From Tritrichomonas musculus (taxonomy: Eukaryota > Parabasalia > Tritrichomonadida > Tritrichomonadidae), in assembly GCA_039105265.1 (NCBI GenBank), contig JAPFFF010000014.1:3596001-3660000 (forward strand): DNA of 64,000 bases. Reading direction: 5' to 3'. Below are positions 1 to 10,054 of this stretch, piece by piece. The position numbers and the translations under genes were made by a program. The stretch's first letter is position 1. Each line of letters opens with the position of its first letter. The notes under the pieces were generated by a model. The model had not been told where the DNA came from, searched no databases, and saw only the letters and a list, made by a program, of their open reading frames with translations.

Positions 1-2
1 GA

Positions 3-23
3 TATTTTTCTCTCAATTTTTTT
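3..23 (+). repeat. Candidate left terminal inverted repeat of the MULE
   Basis: The stretch TTTTTCTCTCAATTTTT at the window edge matches the reverse complement of 3222-3245 with about one difference over 18 bases. The true left end probably lies before the window, so neither full repeat length nor target-site duplication can be judged. Confidence 0.45.
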
Positions 24-61
24 AATTCAAAATATACGGTTATTTTATTATTTTCTTTATT

Positions 62-985
62 AACAATAACCAACTGCAAAGTCAACATTACACAAATATT
101 CTGCCAATGTCAGCTCCTGTGAATGCCAATGCAGATTCTACTGCAAGTAAACAGAACCTTTTTTGTAAAAGTAATAATTTTAATAACATTCAGCTTTTTT
201 CTACTCCGAACGATAGTAAAGATGATCAAAAAAGCCATTTTACACCACCGCGATTAAGCAGTAGCTTCAACACGCACGGCATCCAAACTTCAGAATCTTC
301 GATCAAAGATAACCAACAGCAAAGTCAACATTACACAAATATTCTGCCAATGTCAGCTCCTGTGAATGCCAATGCAGATTCTACTGCAAGTAAACAGAAC
401 CTTTTTTGTAAAAGTAATAATTTTAATAACATTCAGCTTTTTTCTACTCCGAACGATAGTAAAGATGATCAAAAAAGCCATTTTACACCACCGCGATTAA
501 GCAGTAGCTTCAACACGCACGGCATCCAAACTTCAGAATCTTCGATCAAAGATAACCAACAGCAAAGTCAACATTACACAAATATTCTGCCAATGTCAGC
601 TCCTGTGAATGCCAATGCAGATTCTACTGCAAGTAAACAGAACCTTTTTTGTAAAAGTAATAATTTTAATAACATTCAGCTTTTTTCTACTCCGAACGAT
701 AGTAAAGATGATCAAAAAAGCCATTTTACACCACCGCGATTAAGCAGTAGCTTCAACACGCACGGCATCCAAACTTCAGAATCTTCGATCAAAGATAACC
801 AACAGCAAAGTCAACATTACACAAATATTCTGCCAATGTCAGCTCCTGTGAATGCTAATGCAGATTCTACTGCAAGTAAACAGAACCTTTTTTGTAAAAG
901 TAATAATTTTAATAACATTCAGCTTTTTTCTACTCCGAACGATAGTAAAGATGATCAAAAAAGCTATTTTACACCACCACAATTA
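62..985 (+). repeat. 243-bp coding tandem repeat, about 3.7 copies
   Basis: Units begin at 107, 350, 593 and 836 with an exact period of 243 bp (81 codons). A partial unit upstream (about 62-106) ends in the same bases as the others. The first three units look identical base for base, silent sites included; the fourth has at least one change and departs after about position 965. The encoded unit is Ser/Asn/Gln-rich and looks disordered. Confidence 0.95.
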
Positions 986-3070
986 AGCAATAGTAAAATT
1001 TCAAAAGATTGCCATGCAACAGAATCCTTGTCGAATAAAACAATTTTAAAAAATGCTCCTACTGACATATCAAAAAGTTCTATTGCATTTTCAACTGATT
1101 ACTTTCCACCTGATTGGATTGATAGCTCGTATTCGCCTGCATATGTTAGCATTCAACCAGGCTTGCCTTTTAAACAAGAATGCTGGAATTATACTTATGT
1201 TTCTGTTTTTTTAAATGAGTTGCTTTACTTCCATAAATTCAAACAAAATAAAAAGAAACTTTTTGCATGCAAAAATGAGTCGCAAGAAAATTGGAAAGTT
1301 TTTATTGATTCAGAAGAGGAATTGAATGTAACCGTTTCATTGGAATGGATTAAAAAAGCATGGTTTAGATTTGAGGACAACGTTTATTCATATAAAAGAA
1401 AGCATTTAAAATTTCGCCCAGAACTTAAGTTACAAAAAGAAACTTGTTTTGTATGGATCATATCTTTTCCTGGCCCAGGAACAAGGGCATTGTTAAAGCA
1501 TTCATCTTTATTATTTTATTCGTTATTCGATTTTTCTGATGTTTTGCAATCTTTTGTAAAAAAATCAATTAAAAATGGTCTTGAAGAGAATGAAGATACT
1601 TCTACTTTGCTTGAGTTTTTCTGTTCTTTTTGTAATAAACAAGTAAATGAGGCAACTAACAAAGATGATTTGATGAATACGATCAAAGGATATTTGCTTC
1701 TAAACATTATTCCTGTCGAAAATAACAGGAAAAACTTACCAAAAATAGAATACAACGGTATATTGCATTATATAACTTCAGGAGTTTATCTTTTACCTTC
1801 ATGTGCATCTATTTTAAATGAGAATAAATTAAACGGTTTTTTACTTGATACTACCTTTAGAGTATTACCGTATTTTACCACTTCAATTATAATGGGCTCA
1901 AAATACAATACTGGTTTTGCATTAGGATACAGTTTTGGACCAACAGAAAAATCTGACTATTATTTATTATTATTAAATACAATTGAAAAAAAATGTTCTT
2001 TTAGTTTTCAAAAAGCAATAATTGAGTCAGACCAAGGGAAAGCGCTTCGTAGTGCAATAAACTTATTTAAAATGACTCATCTCGTATGCTTAAGACATCT
2101 TTTAAAAAATTTGCATTTTAGTCCTTATTCATTTCATGCCAAACAGCTGATAGAAGCCTCAACAAAAGTGGATTATGATTCAGCAGTAAAAAATATATCT
2201 CAAATTTTTTATAAAGCAATTGATAGAGAAAGAAATTGTCAAAATAAAAAGAAACCACCTAGATCTATTGAAGGTGAAATAAAAAAAGTTTTAGATAAGA
2301 TAGGATTGTTTTATTCTTTTGAATTAAATAAAATCGACATTAAAGATCAAAAAAGATGGGAAGAAGTGTCGTTGCAATTCAGACCAAAACTTAAAATGCC
2401 AAGTACCACAAACAGCCTCGAAAGTTATCATGGTCATTTAAATAAATTGACCCCTCGACGTAATAATTTTTATTCAGCTTTATGCCGACTCTCTTGTAAT
2501 TTAATGAACCACAATAAAAATTATTCAAAAAGAATTAAGCATAATTATGAATATTTAAAAAGAAGCATTAACAAAGAATTTAAAGCAACAAATGAGCAAA
2601 GAATGATATCAGAAATGGAATTTTATGAAACAACAGACTCAGAATGCCAATGTAGTAGTACAAAATTAGCTTCAGCTCAATTAGAATTAAATATTCCTTG
2701 TAAACATCAACTAGCATTGAAAAGAACTTTAGAGTTTCCAGAACTTCCGGATTATAAAATAAATATGAATGATCAATATGATGAATTAATTATTTCATAT
2801 AATCCTATAAAAGACGATCTTAAAAATGTTCAATATGATGAAAAAAAATATGTAATTGATACAATCAAATTTTATAGTAAATATAAAGGTAATGAAATTG
2901 AATCATTTGTTGATTCAAAGTATAATTTGACTCAAAATGAAAAAGAATTTGTTTTAAATAAACCTGCTACTTTACTTCACCTCATTGATGATGGTATTTG
3001 CTATGGATGTATACTGAAATCAATGAAAAAAGAACCACAAAACAAAGAACAATTACAATTAAAACAATAA
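107..3070 (+). CDS. MULE (Mutator-like) transposase with repeated N-terminus
   Basis: A 987-aa transposase of the Mutator-like superfamily. The centre carries the MULE DDE core: DTTFR near residue 580, SDQGKAL near 640 and TNSLESYHG near 767 are the usual places of the D, D and E residues, and HLVCLRHLLKNL follows the second motif. Near residues 848-866 a CQC...CKH pattern resembles the SWIM zinc finger found late in MULE transposases. Residues 1 to about 290 are three full and one partial copies of an 81-aa unit not usual in the family. A stop lies in frame at 23-25 and the first ATG is 107, so this start is the only one visible. The frame is uninterrupted, so the element may have been active recently. 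It shows candidate inverted ends (see repeats at 3 and 3222). Function is family knowledge; activity is inference. Confidence 0.85.
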   Translation: MSAPVNANADSTASKQNLFCKSNNFNNIQLFSTPNDSKDDQKSHFTPPRLSSSFNTHGIQTSESSIKDNQQQSQHYTNILPMSAPVNANADSTASKQNLFCKSNNFNNIQLFSTPNDSKDDQKSHFTPPRLSSSFNTHGIQTSESSIKDNQQQSQHYTNILPMSAPVNANADSTASKQNLFCKSNNFNNIQLFSTPNDSKDDQKSHFTPPRLSSSFNTHGIQTSESSIKDNQQQSQHYTNILPMSAPVNANADSTASKQNLFCKSNNFNNIQLFSTPNDSKDDQKSYFTPPQLSNSKISKDCHATESLSNKTILKNAPTDISKSSIAFSTDYFPPDWIDSSYSPAYVSIQPGLPFKQECWNYTYVSVFLNELLYFHKFKQNKKKLFACKNESQENWKVFIDSEEELNVTVSLEWIKKAWFRFEDNVYSYKRKHLKFRPELKLQKETCFVWIISFPGPGTRALLKHSSLLFYSLFDFSDVLQSFVKKSIKNGLEENEDTSTLLEFFCSFCNKQVNEATNKDDLMNTIKGYLLLNIIPVENNRKNLPKIEYNGILHYITSGVYLLPSCASILNENKLNGFLLDTTFRVLPYFTTSIIMGSKYNTGFALGYSFGPTEKSDYYLLLLNTIEKKCSFSFQKAIIESDQGKALRSAINLFKMTHLVCLRHLLKNLHFSPYSFHAKQLIEASTKVDYDSAVKNISQIFYKAIDRERNCQNKKKPPRSIEGEIKKVLDKIGLFYSFELNKIDIKDQKRWEEVSLQFRPKLKMPSTTNSLESYHGHLNKLTPRRNNFYSALCRLSCNLMNHNKNYSKRIKHNYEYLKRSINKEFKATNEQRMISEMEFYETTDSECQCSSTKLASAQLELNIPCKHQLALKRTLEFPELPDYKINMNDQYDELIISYNPIKDDLKNVQYDEKKYVIDTIKFYSKYKGNEIESFVDSKYNLTQNEKEFVLNKPATLLHLIDDGICYGCILKSMKKEPQNKEQLQLKQ

Positions 3071-3221
3071 TTCATTTATTATTTATAATAAATAAAAACA
3101 AATATTTTTTTAATTATTATTTTATTTTTTTATTTATTCAAAAGAAGTTTATTTTCTTAAAAATTGTCTCAATTTCTAAAATGAAATAAAAATGTCCAAG
3201 GAATCGCAACTTTTTCAATGA

Positions 3222-3245
3222 TGGAAAAATTGAGAGGAAAATGTC
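3222..3245 (-). repeat. Candidate right terminal inverted repeat of the MULE
   Basis: About 150 bases past the transposase stop, GGAAAAATTGAGAGGAAAAT is the inverted counterpart of the left candidate at 3-23. The sequence between the stop and here is AT-rich and has no gene. Confidence 0.45.
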
Positions 3246-3840
3246 TAAAAAAGTTTCCTTTTTTGATCTATCAAACATTTTGAAAACGATAAGGTCAAAT
3301 TTATAAATCTTTTAGGTCAATTTGTCCCAAGATGAAGGTTTTTTTTTCTGAGAAACATTGAAAAAAATTGAATGTTGTCCCAAGCATTTTGAATCCGACT
3401 TTATTTATAGAACCTACAACAAATCAGAAATATACTCATATATTTTATTGAATAATATACTGGCATATATAGATTTGTTTCTCTTCTTTTATTGATAGTG
3501 TTACATAGATCATACACTTTTACTCAAAAAATTGTATACGATTTTCAATGGAAATTCAATATTGAATTAAAAAAGCGGTTAAGCATACCTTACCTTTTCA
3601 AATTTAAAAAAAATTGAATGAAAATTTTCATCAAAATCTATCAAAATAAATAGGACAACTATTTTTAAATATCTTTTATATCAAATTATACATTATTTTT
3701 TATATCAAAAATTTAAAAAATAAAAGTTATATTCAACTATTTATATATTTTAGATTATTTAATAATAAATTTTATACCATAAAACTGTAATGAAATTTTT
3801 CGACCTCAATACATTTTAATAATTTGAATGCATGACTATT
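3246..3840. other. Intergenic, no gene seen
   Basis: AT-rich sequence between the transposase and the SRP receptor gene. No convincing reading frame, RNA gene or repeat seen. Confidence 0.6.
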
Positions 3841-3880
3841 TGAAAAAGTGTCTATCGTTTATTCGACTATTTAATTCATA
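3841..3880 (+). promoter_or_regulatory. Candidate promoter of the SRP receptor gene
   Basis: TGAAAAAGTG at 3841-3850 is the shared upstream word of this window. TCATA at 3876-3880 fits the trichomonad initiator TCA-Y-W and would give a leader of about six bases before the ATG at 3884. Confidence 0.5.
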
Positions 3881-3883
3881 ATA

Positions 3884-5494
3884 ATGTTTGAATTTTTTAT
3901 ATTCCAAGCTGGTGGACTTGTTTTATGGCCACAGGATTGTGAAAATCATAAAAACATCAGTGGTGTAAATGAGTACGTTCAAAAACAAATTCTTGAAGGC
4001 CACTCACTCGAAGGTCGTTTAGATTTTAATCGAAATTCAATTTTAATGCGACATGATACTGAGTATAATATATTTTTCTGCGCAATTCTCGCTACACAAA
4101 TCTTGCAATATGCAGACTACGTTCCAGAGATGCTTCAAAACGTTATTTCATCTTTCCGAACTCAATTTCAATCAATTCTTGATAATCCTGAAATTGTTTT
4201 ATTACCAAAGCTATTTAAATCATTTGATGTTTCTGATATTATTAAAGAATTTCAAGGACGATCGTCAAAAAATCCAAAGCCAAAAGAGAGCACATCTTTA
4301 GAATCACTTAATGATACACCAAATAACAATAGCAACAAAAAAATCCAGGAACGCAAACCTTCACCAGACAATCCTACCAATAATACCGCAAATAGCAATA
4401 AAAAGAAGCGTGAACGTTATACTGCTCGAAAAACAGGAGATGCTGATATGTATTCTACTGTTATATCAACACAAGGTTCTGAAGATAAAGAAGATATTAA
4501 ATCTTATGATCTCGACGATTTTGAAGGCGTCTTCTTACCAACCAACAAACCTGCAACAGGACTATCAAATTTATTTAAGAGCATCATAGGTGAAAAAATA
4601 TTACAAGAAGAAGACCTTACTCCAATTCTTGAAAAATTTGAGCAACACCTCATTAACAAAAATGTCGCAGCTCATATTGCTCATGATCTCACTGAAGCAG
4701 TAAAAAAGAAACTTGTAGGAACAAAATGCAGCACTTTTTCATCAATAAAGACTATTATTACCTCTTCACTTCGAGAAGCAATTGAAAGAATTTTAACTCC
4801 ACATAGAACACTCGATATTATCAGAGAAATTCAAAATGCCAAAACAGCTGGAAATCCATATGTAATGGCATTCATCGGTGTTAATGGAGTTGGAAAATCT
4901 ACTTCATTATCCAAAGTAGCCTATCTATTAAAATCCCATGACTTTAAAGTATTAATTACAGCTTGCGATACATATAGAAGTGGAGCTGTTGATCAATTAG
5001 GAGTTCATGCAAAAAGACTTGATATTGACCTCTACCAAAAAGGAAAAAGTGGTGAAAGACGAGATCCAGTTCCTGTTGCTAAAGAATCAATAATATATGC
5101 AAAAGAAAACAAATATGATGTTGTTCTTATCGATACTGCTGGAAGAATGCAAAATGATGATAATCTTATGAAGCAAATTGCTCGTTTAGTTAATGTTATT
5201 AAGCCAAATCTTACCATTTTTGTTGCTGAGGCATTGGTTGGCAATAATGGCTCAGATCAAATTATTAAATTTGACGAATCTCTTAAACAAGGAATTGATG
5301 GAAAACAAGGAAGTGGAATTGATGGAATTTTACTAACTAAGTTTGATACAATCGATGATAAAGTAGGTGCAGCATTAACTTTAGTTTATGAAACAGGACA
5401 TCCAATCATTTTCATAGGTGTCGGTCAGCATTATAGAGATCTCAGAAGAATGAATCCAGAGTTTGTTGTTTCTGCTCTCCTAGCTGGATTCTAA
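3884..5494 (+). CDS. Signal recognition particle receptor alpha subunit (SRP GTPase)
   Basis: A 536-aa SRP receptor alpha (FtsY/SRP54 GTPase family), which docks the ribosome-SRP complex at the ER membrane for cotranslational export. The C-terminal NG domain is complete: P-loop GVNGVGKST (about 331-339), DTYRSGAVDQL (about 363), DTAGRMQND (about 417), TKFD (about 485) and GVGQ near the end. The N-terminal part has the mixed alpha/beta SRX-like region that binds the beta subunit; a basic, low-complexity linker (about 130-190) joins the two, as usual for eukaryotic SR-alpha. Length is slightly short of animal forms. An initiator-like TCATA six bases before the ATG supports this start. No membrane anchor is seen, consistent with recruitment through SR-beta. 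Confidence 0.95.
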   Translation: MFEFFIFQAGGLVLWPQDCENHKNISGVNEYVQKQILEGHSLEGRLDFNRNSILMRHDTEYNIFFCAILATQILQYADYVPEMLQNVISSFRTQFQSILDNPEIVLLPKLFKSFDVSDIIKEFQGRSSKNPKPKESTSLESLNDTPNNNSNKKIQERKPSPDNPTNNTANSNKKKRERYTARKTGDADMYSTVISTQGSEDKEDIKSYDLDDFEGVFLPTNKPATGLSNLFKSIIGEKILQEEDLTPILEKFEQHLINKNVAAHIAHDLTEAVKKKLVGTKCSTFSSIKTIITSSLREAIERILTPHRTLDIIREIQNAKTAGNPYVMAFIGVNGVGKSTSLSKVAYLLKSHDFKVLITACDTYRSGAVDQLGVHAKRLDIDLYQKGKSGERRDPVPVAKESIIYAKENKYDVVLIDTAGRMQNDDNLMKQIARLVNVIKPNLTIFVAEALVGNNGSDQIIKFDESLKQGIDGKQGSGIDGILLTKFDTIDDKVGAALTLVYETGHPIIFIGVGQHYRDLRRMNPEFVVSALLAGF

Positions 5495-5785
5495 CTTTTA
5501 TAATATATAGTAAAGTCTATTATAATAGGCAAAATAAAAAAGTCTAATCATCTGATTTATTAAAAAGATTGTTTTTAAAAAATGCTGACCAATATAGTGA
5601 AATCGATCTTTTTCAATTCCATATCTTGAGTTACAAATTAAATGTATATGCCATTATTTTTTGAATGATATGATTAAATTATATACATTAAAATCCTATT
5701 AATCCTAAAGAATACTTCACTTTATGAATAGCAATAAATTCATTGCTAATAAAACTTTTAATAATTAATTTTATATTTTAAAAAT
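5495..5785. other. Intergenic, no gene seen
   Basis: Very AT-rich 3' flank of the SRP receptor gene. Nothing recognised before the repeat that starts at 5786. Confidence 0.6.
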
Positions 5786-6139
5786 TAGGATGGGTATTTC
5801 TATGAGTTAATACAAATTTTGTATCTTGAAATTGAATTGAAAGAAAAAATATTAAATACTTATATCTTGCTAGAGTATTGATAAATTCAATTATTACATA
5901 TATATTTATTTTCATTTAATAATATTATAACAATTTAATAAATTATCAAATGCTTATTATTATTTGTTATAAGAATTTTGAATATATTAGATCTTCTTTC
6001 AAAAAATAAAAAGATTCCTCTAAAAAAGTTTCAATATTTCAGAAGATTCCTCTAAAAAAGTTTAACTTTCAAATTTGTTAAGATAATTCAAAATTTGTGA
6101 AAATTCTCAGAGCTTACACAAATTTTATTAGCCAGCCTA
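5786..6139 (+). mobile_element. TAGGNTGG-ended short element, copy 1
   Basis: A 354-bp noncoding repeat beginning TAGGATGG and ending CCAGCCTA, so its last eight bases are inverted with one mismatch. A closely related copy lies in the opposite orientation at 54759-55110. Inside it, the phrase ATTCCTCTAAAAAAGTTT occurs twice in tandem. No clean target duplication is visible around this copy. Most simply a MITE-like nonautonomous DNA transposon. Confidence 0.75.
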
Positions 6140-6358
6140 ATTTTAATCAATAATTTCATTGTGCTCATTGAAAAAAATATAATAGTTAATTACAATTATA
6201 TTTTTATCTAACTTTTATTAAATATATTTATAAATAAATTAAATTTTTATCCTCATATTAAAACAATTTTTACATTAATTTAAAATTAAATGCACTAATC
6301 AATTTAAAATCAGTAAATTTATAAAACATAATTTTAAATTACTTAATGAAAATAAAAT

Positions 6359-6368
6359 AACTTTTTCA
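6359..6368 (+). promoter_or_regulatory. Candidate promoter word of the CDC50 gene
   Basis: AACTTTTTCA, 33 bases before the ATG at 6402. The complementary word TGAAAAAGTG sits at the same 33-base spacing before the SRP receptor gene. Confidence 0.4.
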
Positions 6369-6401
6369 ATCTTGAGATGAAAGTAAAAAGAGTATTATAA
6401 A

Positions 6402-7523
6402 ATGGCTAAAAAAAGCTCTCATCAATGCCTTTTAACTCATCCAGCTTGCCAACAAACTTTACGTGGATGTCGTCCAACACTTGATCATAGGCCTAGAATG
6501 TTTTTCTTATTCTGTTCTTTGTTCCATTTAGCTTGCGGCATTCTTCTTATAACAACTTCATTATCAGTTAAGCAATACAAAGTACGATATGACGATAAAT
6601 GTTTTCCATCAGATTCCGAATCAAAACTTGGACAAAACGTTACAGTTGAATTTGATAATCCTGAGCTCTCAGGCAATGTGTATTTATATTATGAACTTGA
6701 TGGTTTTTATCAAACGCATTTCAGATTTATGTCATCTTTTTCAGCTGATCAAATGCAGGGAAGGTATGTCGAAAAAACGGATAGTTGCGATCCAGTTGGT
6801 TTAAAATACTATTCATCAAATGAAAAAAAGGAAAAAGAAGGTCGCTTAAGCCGATTTGTAAATACTACAGATTTACCTGCTCCATGTGGTTTATTTACTA
6901 CATTTTTCTTTACTGATTTTTATTGGCCTGAAAGTAATGGATTTTCAGATGAAAATATTATATGGGAACATGAAATGAATAATTTATTTAAAAAGCCTAA
7001 TAGCAAATACTCGTTATCTCAAAAATGGATGGAAAGTTCCTCTGTTGTAACATTAATTCCAACAAAAGATGGCTCAGACCAAGATAATATCGATCCTTCT
7101 AATTTTGAGAATTTAAAGTTTTCAGACTTTTTCCCAGGCCAAACTCAAAACGAGCATTTTATTGTGTGGATGAGAACAAGTCATCATCCTCATTTCAGAA
7201 AACTATTCATGAAATTCAATGGAACTAAAAATGAAGAAGAAGGCAGAAGTCCGAAAATTCCAGAAAAGTTAAAGGTTACTGTTGCATGCAACTATGATCA
7301 CTCCGTTTTCGATGGTAAAAGATATCTGGTTCTTGTCAAACCTAATGTATCAATGGGTGGTAATAACACAGTACTAGCGGGAATAAATTTTGGTACTTTT
7401 GCCATTTTGCTTATATTCTCAATTGTATTTTACTTACTTGGCGATGAGCATGACAAATCTTCTGATATTAACGATGATAATAATGAAACAGATGTATCTT
7501 TATCATCTACTCTTAGTCTTTAA
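6402..7523 (+). CDS. CDC50/LEM3 family P4-ATPase (flippase) beta subunit
   Basis: A 373-aa member of the CDC50/LEM3 family, the obligate partner of P4-ATPases that flip phospholipids to the cytosolic leaflet; it is needed for their exit from the ER. Two membrane segments flank a large lumenal domain: about residues 33-54 (FFLFCSLFHLACGILLITT) and about 325-347. The lumenal part contains the family signatures CGLFTTFFFTD and, late, HFIVWMRTSHHPHFRKL, together with paired cysteines and N-glycosylation sequons (for example NVT, NTT, NGT, NVS). The second cytosolic tail is short and acidic. The length is typical. Its ATPase partner is not in the window. Confidence 0.92.
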   Translation: MAKKSSHQCLLTHPACQQTLRGCRPTLDHRPRMFFLFCSLFHLACGILLITTSLSVKQYKVRYDDKCFPSDSESKLGQNVTVEFDNPELSGNVYLYYELDGFYQTHFRFMSSFSADQMQGRYVEKTDSCDPVGLKYYSSNEKKEKEGRLSRFVNTTDLPAPCGLFTTFFFTDFYWPESNGFSDENIIWEHEMNNLFKKPNSKYSLSQKWMESSSVVTLIPTKDGSDQDNIDPSNFENLKFSDFFPGQTQNEHFIVWMRTSHHPHFRKLFMKFNGTKNEEEGRSPKIPEKLKVTVACNYDHSVFDGKRYLVLVKPNVSMGGNNTVLAGINFGTFAILLIFSIVFYLLGDEHDKSSDINDDNNETDVSLSSTLSL

Positions 7524-7593
7524 TTTGATTTATATTTTTAATCGACTGTTTTAAAAAAAAATGTTATTAATATTTCTATTTACAAATATTTAT

Positions 7594-8001
7594 TCATACA
7601 TTATTACCTATTTCCTCTTCTTCATTGAAAAAACGATCATTTATAGGCGATGAATCTGAGAAATCTAGAAGATTCACTTCATTAATAGGCTGGCTTTCAT
7701 TCATTATTAAGTTAGGCATCATATTTGCTATCGGATTTCCATTAATGCATTCAAATTCATGTTGGCAACTTAGTGATGGTAATGAAAACTCTAACATGTC
7801 ATTTTCTGATGGGAGAGTTTGTTCTATTTTTTGGTTTTCTTTTTTTATTTCTTGCAATTTTTTATAATTGGTTCTAATTGCTCTTTTCATATCAGTTGTA
7901 TGTCTCCCATCTTTTGTCAACTCATAAATTACAGGAATATTAGGCTCCTTATAAAAAATTATTTTCTTGATTGGCTTATACTTGAGTGCATGACGTCCCA
8001 T
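7594..8001 (-). CDS. Small protein of unknown family, paralogue of the next gene
   Basis: A 135-aa protein I do not recognise. The first 50 residues are basic and closely resemble those of the gene at 8375-8752: MGR, Y-K-x-I-x-KIIF, P-x-IYEL, and MKRA-x-RTNY are shared, about half of the positions. The remaining 80 residues are acidic and not conserved between the two. Same strand and 373 bp apart, so the pair looks like an old tandem duplication. No signal peptide or membrane segment. A role in nucleic-acid binding is possible from the charge of the N-terminal block but not shown. Confidence 0.7.
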   Translation of the reverse strand: MGRHALKYKPIKKIIFYKEPNIPVIYELTKDGRHTTDMKRAIRTNYKKLQEIKKENQKIEQTLPSENDMLEFSLPSLSCQHEFECINGNPIANMMPNLIMNESQPINEVNLLDFSDSSPINDRFFNEEEEIGNNV

Positions 8002-8374
8002 TTTATCTAGTTTGAATTAATAAATATAATTGTGAAATGGTATTTTTTTATTTAAACACAAATTTTAAAATTTCCATTTCAAATTATTTTTCAAAACCAG
8101 ATGAAAACTTTCATTGAAAAAAAATTCAAGACATTCAAAAAAATAAGACATACAAATTTTTTTGAATAAAATTTAATGGAAAAATTTTCAAATTTGAAAA
8201 TAGAAAAAAATCAACATTTTTAAACAAGCTTAAATCAAAACCATAACATATTTTAAATTATACAAATCATATGTACATATATTTTCCACATTTTTTTTTA
8301 AAAGTAATTTATTGAATAAGATAAATCTGAATATTAAACTCTATTCAATTTGATGTAGCACACTTTCAAAAAAA

Positions 8375-8752
8375 TCATTTACTCGGATCTTCGTTACTAA
8401 AAATTTGGCCATAATCTTCTATATCATTAATAACGTCTAACTTTAAATCACCTCCAATGACTAATAAAACTCTGTGATTATTACTGATAATATTTTCATT
8501 ATTTTCAATTTCATTGGATATTTCGGTAAATATTGGGATTTTAACTTCAGTTATATCAATGTATATTTGTTTCTTCATTAATAATCCATTTTGCTTTTTT
8601 TCCATTCCTCGATAATTTGTTCGAACTGCTCTTTTCATCTTTTTTTTAATCTTTCCTTCTTCAGAAAGCTCATAAATAATTGGTTCTTTTGAATCAAAAG
8701 GATGAAAAATAATTTTTCTGATTTTTTTATATGAATTCCCTAGTCTTCCCAT
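8375..8752 (-). CDS. Small protein of unknown family, paralogue of the previous gene
   Basis: A 125-aa protein with the same N-terminal block as the gene at 7594-8001 (MGR, YKKIRKIIF, IYELSEEG, MKRAVRTNY) and an unrelated tail. Conservation of the block in two otherwise diverged copies argues that both are real genes and that the block is the functional part. No known domain recognised. Confidence 0.7.
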   Translation of the reverse strand: MGRLGNSYKKIRKIIFHPFDSKEPIIYELSEEGKIKKKMKRAVRTNYRGMEKKQNGLLMKKQIYIDITEVKIPIFTEISNEIENNENIISNNHRVLLVIGGDLKLDVINDIEDYGQIFSNEDPSK

Positions 8753-9108
8753 TATCCCAAAACTATTTGGTTTTCATATCATTTTTCTCTAAAACATTCA
8801 ATTTTTTTGCCATTTATAAAATTAATGCCAAATAAAAAGCTTCAAAATTAGATACTGGAAAAAAAACATTAAGATATTTTTCTACCAAAGCATTTGCAAT
8901 GCTATCATTATATTTGAAAGATATTAAAATTTTAATATTTATTATTGAAAAATCATCAATAAAAATATAATCATAGATCTTATCAACCAAGCAACTACTG
9001 ATGATGCATTAATATAATCATACATATATCTATTAGATTTTAAAATATTATATTAAGAATGAAATTTTATAATTATAAGATTAATTAATATTATTTTGTT
9101 TAATAAAA
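8753..9108. other. Intergenic, no gene seen
   Basis: AT-rich spacer between the small-gene pair and the immunophilin gene. No feature recognised. Confidence 0.6.
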
Positions 9109-10041
9109 TTATTCTTCTTTCTTTTCTTCATTTGGTGCTGTTTCAACCTTTTCCGCTGGTTGTTCAACTGTTTCAACTTTTGCTGCAGGGGCTTCTTTAG
9201 GCTGTTCTGTAGTTGGTTTCATCATTTTCTTGAATAATTCGTTTTCGAATTTTCTAGCTGCTTTTTCAGCTGCTTCAAGCTTTGTCCTCATTGCAACAAA
9301 AGGAGCTGAATTCTTAGTAATATTGATTCCTTTTTCAACTGCTTGTCTTGCAGATTGTAAGTTATCTAAGTTGATTTCAGCTTCAGCTTTTCTAAGAAGA
9401 GCTTTAGCATCATTTGCATCTTTCTTTAAAACTTCTTCTGCATTTTTGAGTGATTCTTTCCAGTTTGGAATTTTGCTATAAGCAACAGCAAGGTTTCTGT
9501 GAAGTTTGGTTTTTACTTCATCGACATCTTTTCCCCATTGTTCAGAAAGAGCGTCTAAACCTTTTGTATATTTGCTAATAGCTTCTTCAAATTTACCTGC
9601 ACCGAAGAGTGGACGAGCTTCATCTGATAATTTGTTTGCTGCGTTAATAGCGTCTTCTTTGGTTGCATATCCTTCCTTTATTGAAAGAAGTTCAATATCA
9701 AAAACAAGAGTTGCTCCTCCTGGAATCTTTGGAGGTGAGCCACTTTCGCCATATCCGTATTGTGAATCAATATGGAAAATTGATCTTTCACCAACTTTCA
9801 TGGTTGCAACACCGAGACTCCAGCCTTCAATAACACCTTGACCAATGGTGAATTCGAAAGGATCATCACGGTCACGAGATGAGTCAAACTTTTCGCCATT
9901 GCTTTCAAGTGTTCCTACATAATGAACTTTAACCTTATCGCCTTTTTTAGCTAATTCGCCTGTTCCTTCTGTAACAATTGTCTTCCAAACTTTGCCGTCT
10001 TCTGTAATATTAATACGATTTTCTGCTGGAGTTTCTGTCAT
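9109..10041 (-). CDS. FKBP-type peptidyl-prolyl isomerase with TPR domain
   Basis: A large immunophilin: an FKBP domain (about residues 12-110) followed by tetratricopeptide repeats (about 130-270) and a Glu/Pro/Ala-rich tail. FKBP hallmarks are VKVHYVGTLESNGEKFDSS, FTIGQGVIEGW and YGYGESGSPPKIPGGATLVF, which carry the drug/proline-binding aromatic residues. The family isomerises prolyl bonds and usually docks on Hsp90 through its TPRs; cytosol is likely, as no signal peptide is present. The frame is open to 10086, but the ATG at 10041 is preferred: the protein then starts MTETPAEN, and an initiator-like TCACT lies 16 bases upstream. The longer start would add 15 hydrophobic residues unlike the family. 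Length from this start is 310 aa. Confidence 0.93.
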   Translation of the reverse strand: MTETPAENRINITEDGKVWKTIVTEGTGELAKKGDKVKVHYVGTLESNGEKFDSSRDRDDPFEFTIGQGVIEGWSLGVATMKVGERSIFHIDSQYGYGESGSPPKIPGGATLVFDIELLSIKEGYATKEDAINAANKLSDEARPLFGAGKFEEAISKYTKGLDALSEQWGKDVDEVKTKLHRNLAVAYSKIPNWKESLKNAEEVLKKDANDAKALLRKAEAEINLDNLQSARQAVEKGINITKNSAPFVAMRTKLEAAEKAARKFENELFKKMMKPTTEQPKEAPAAKVETVEQPAEKVETAPNEEKKEE

Positions 10042-10054
10042 ATAAAAATATAAA

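Noticed and set aside
9230-9841. Plus-strand frames opposite the immunophilin gene
   Set aside because: Shadows of a clear FKBP-TPR gene on the minus strand.
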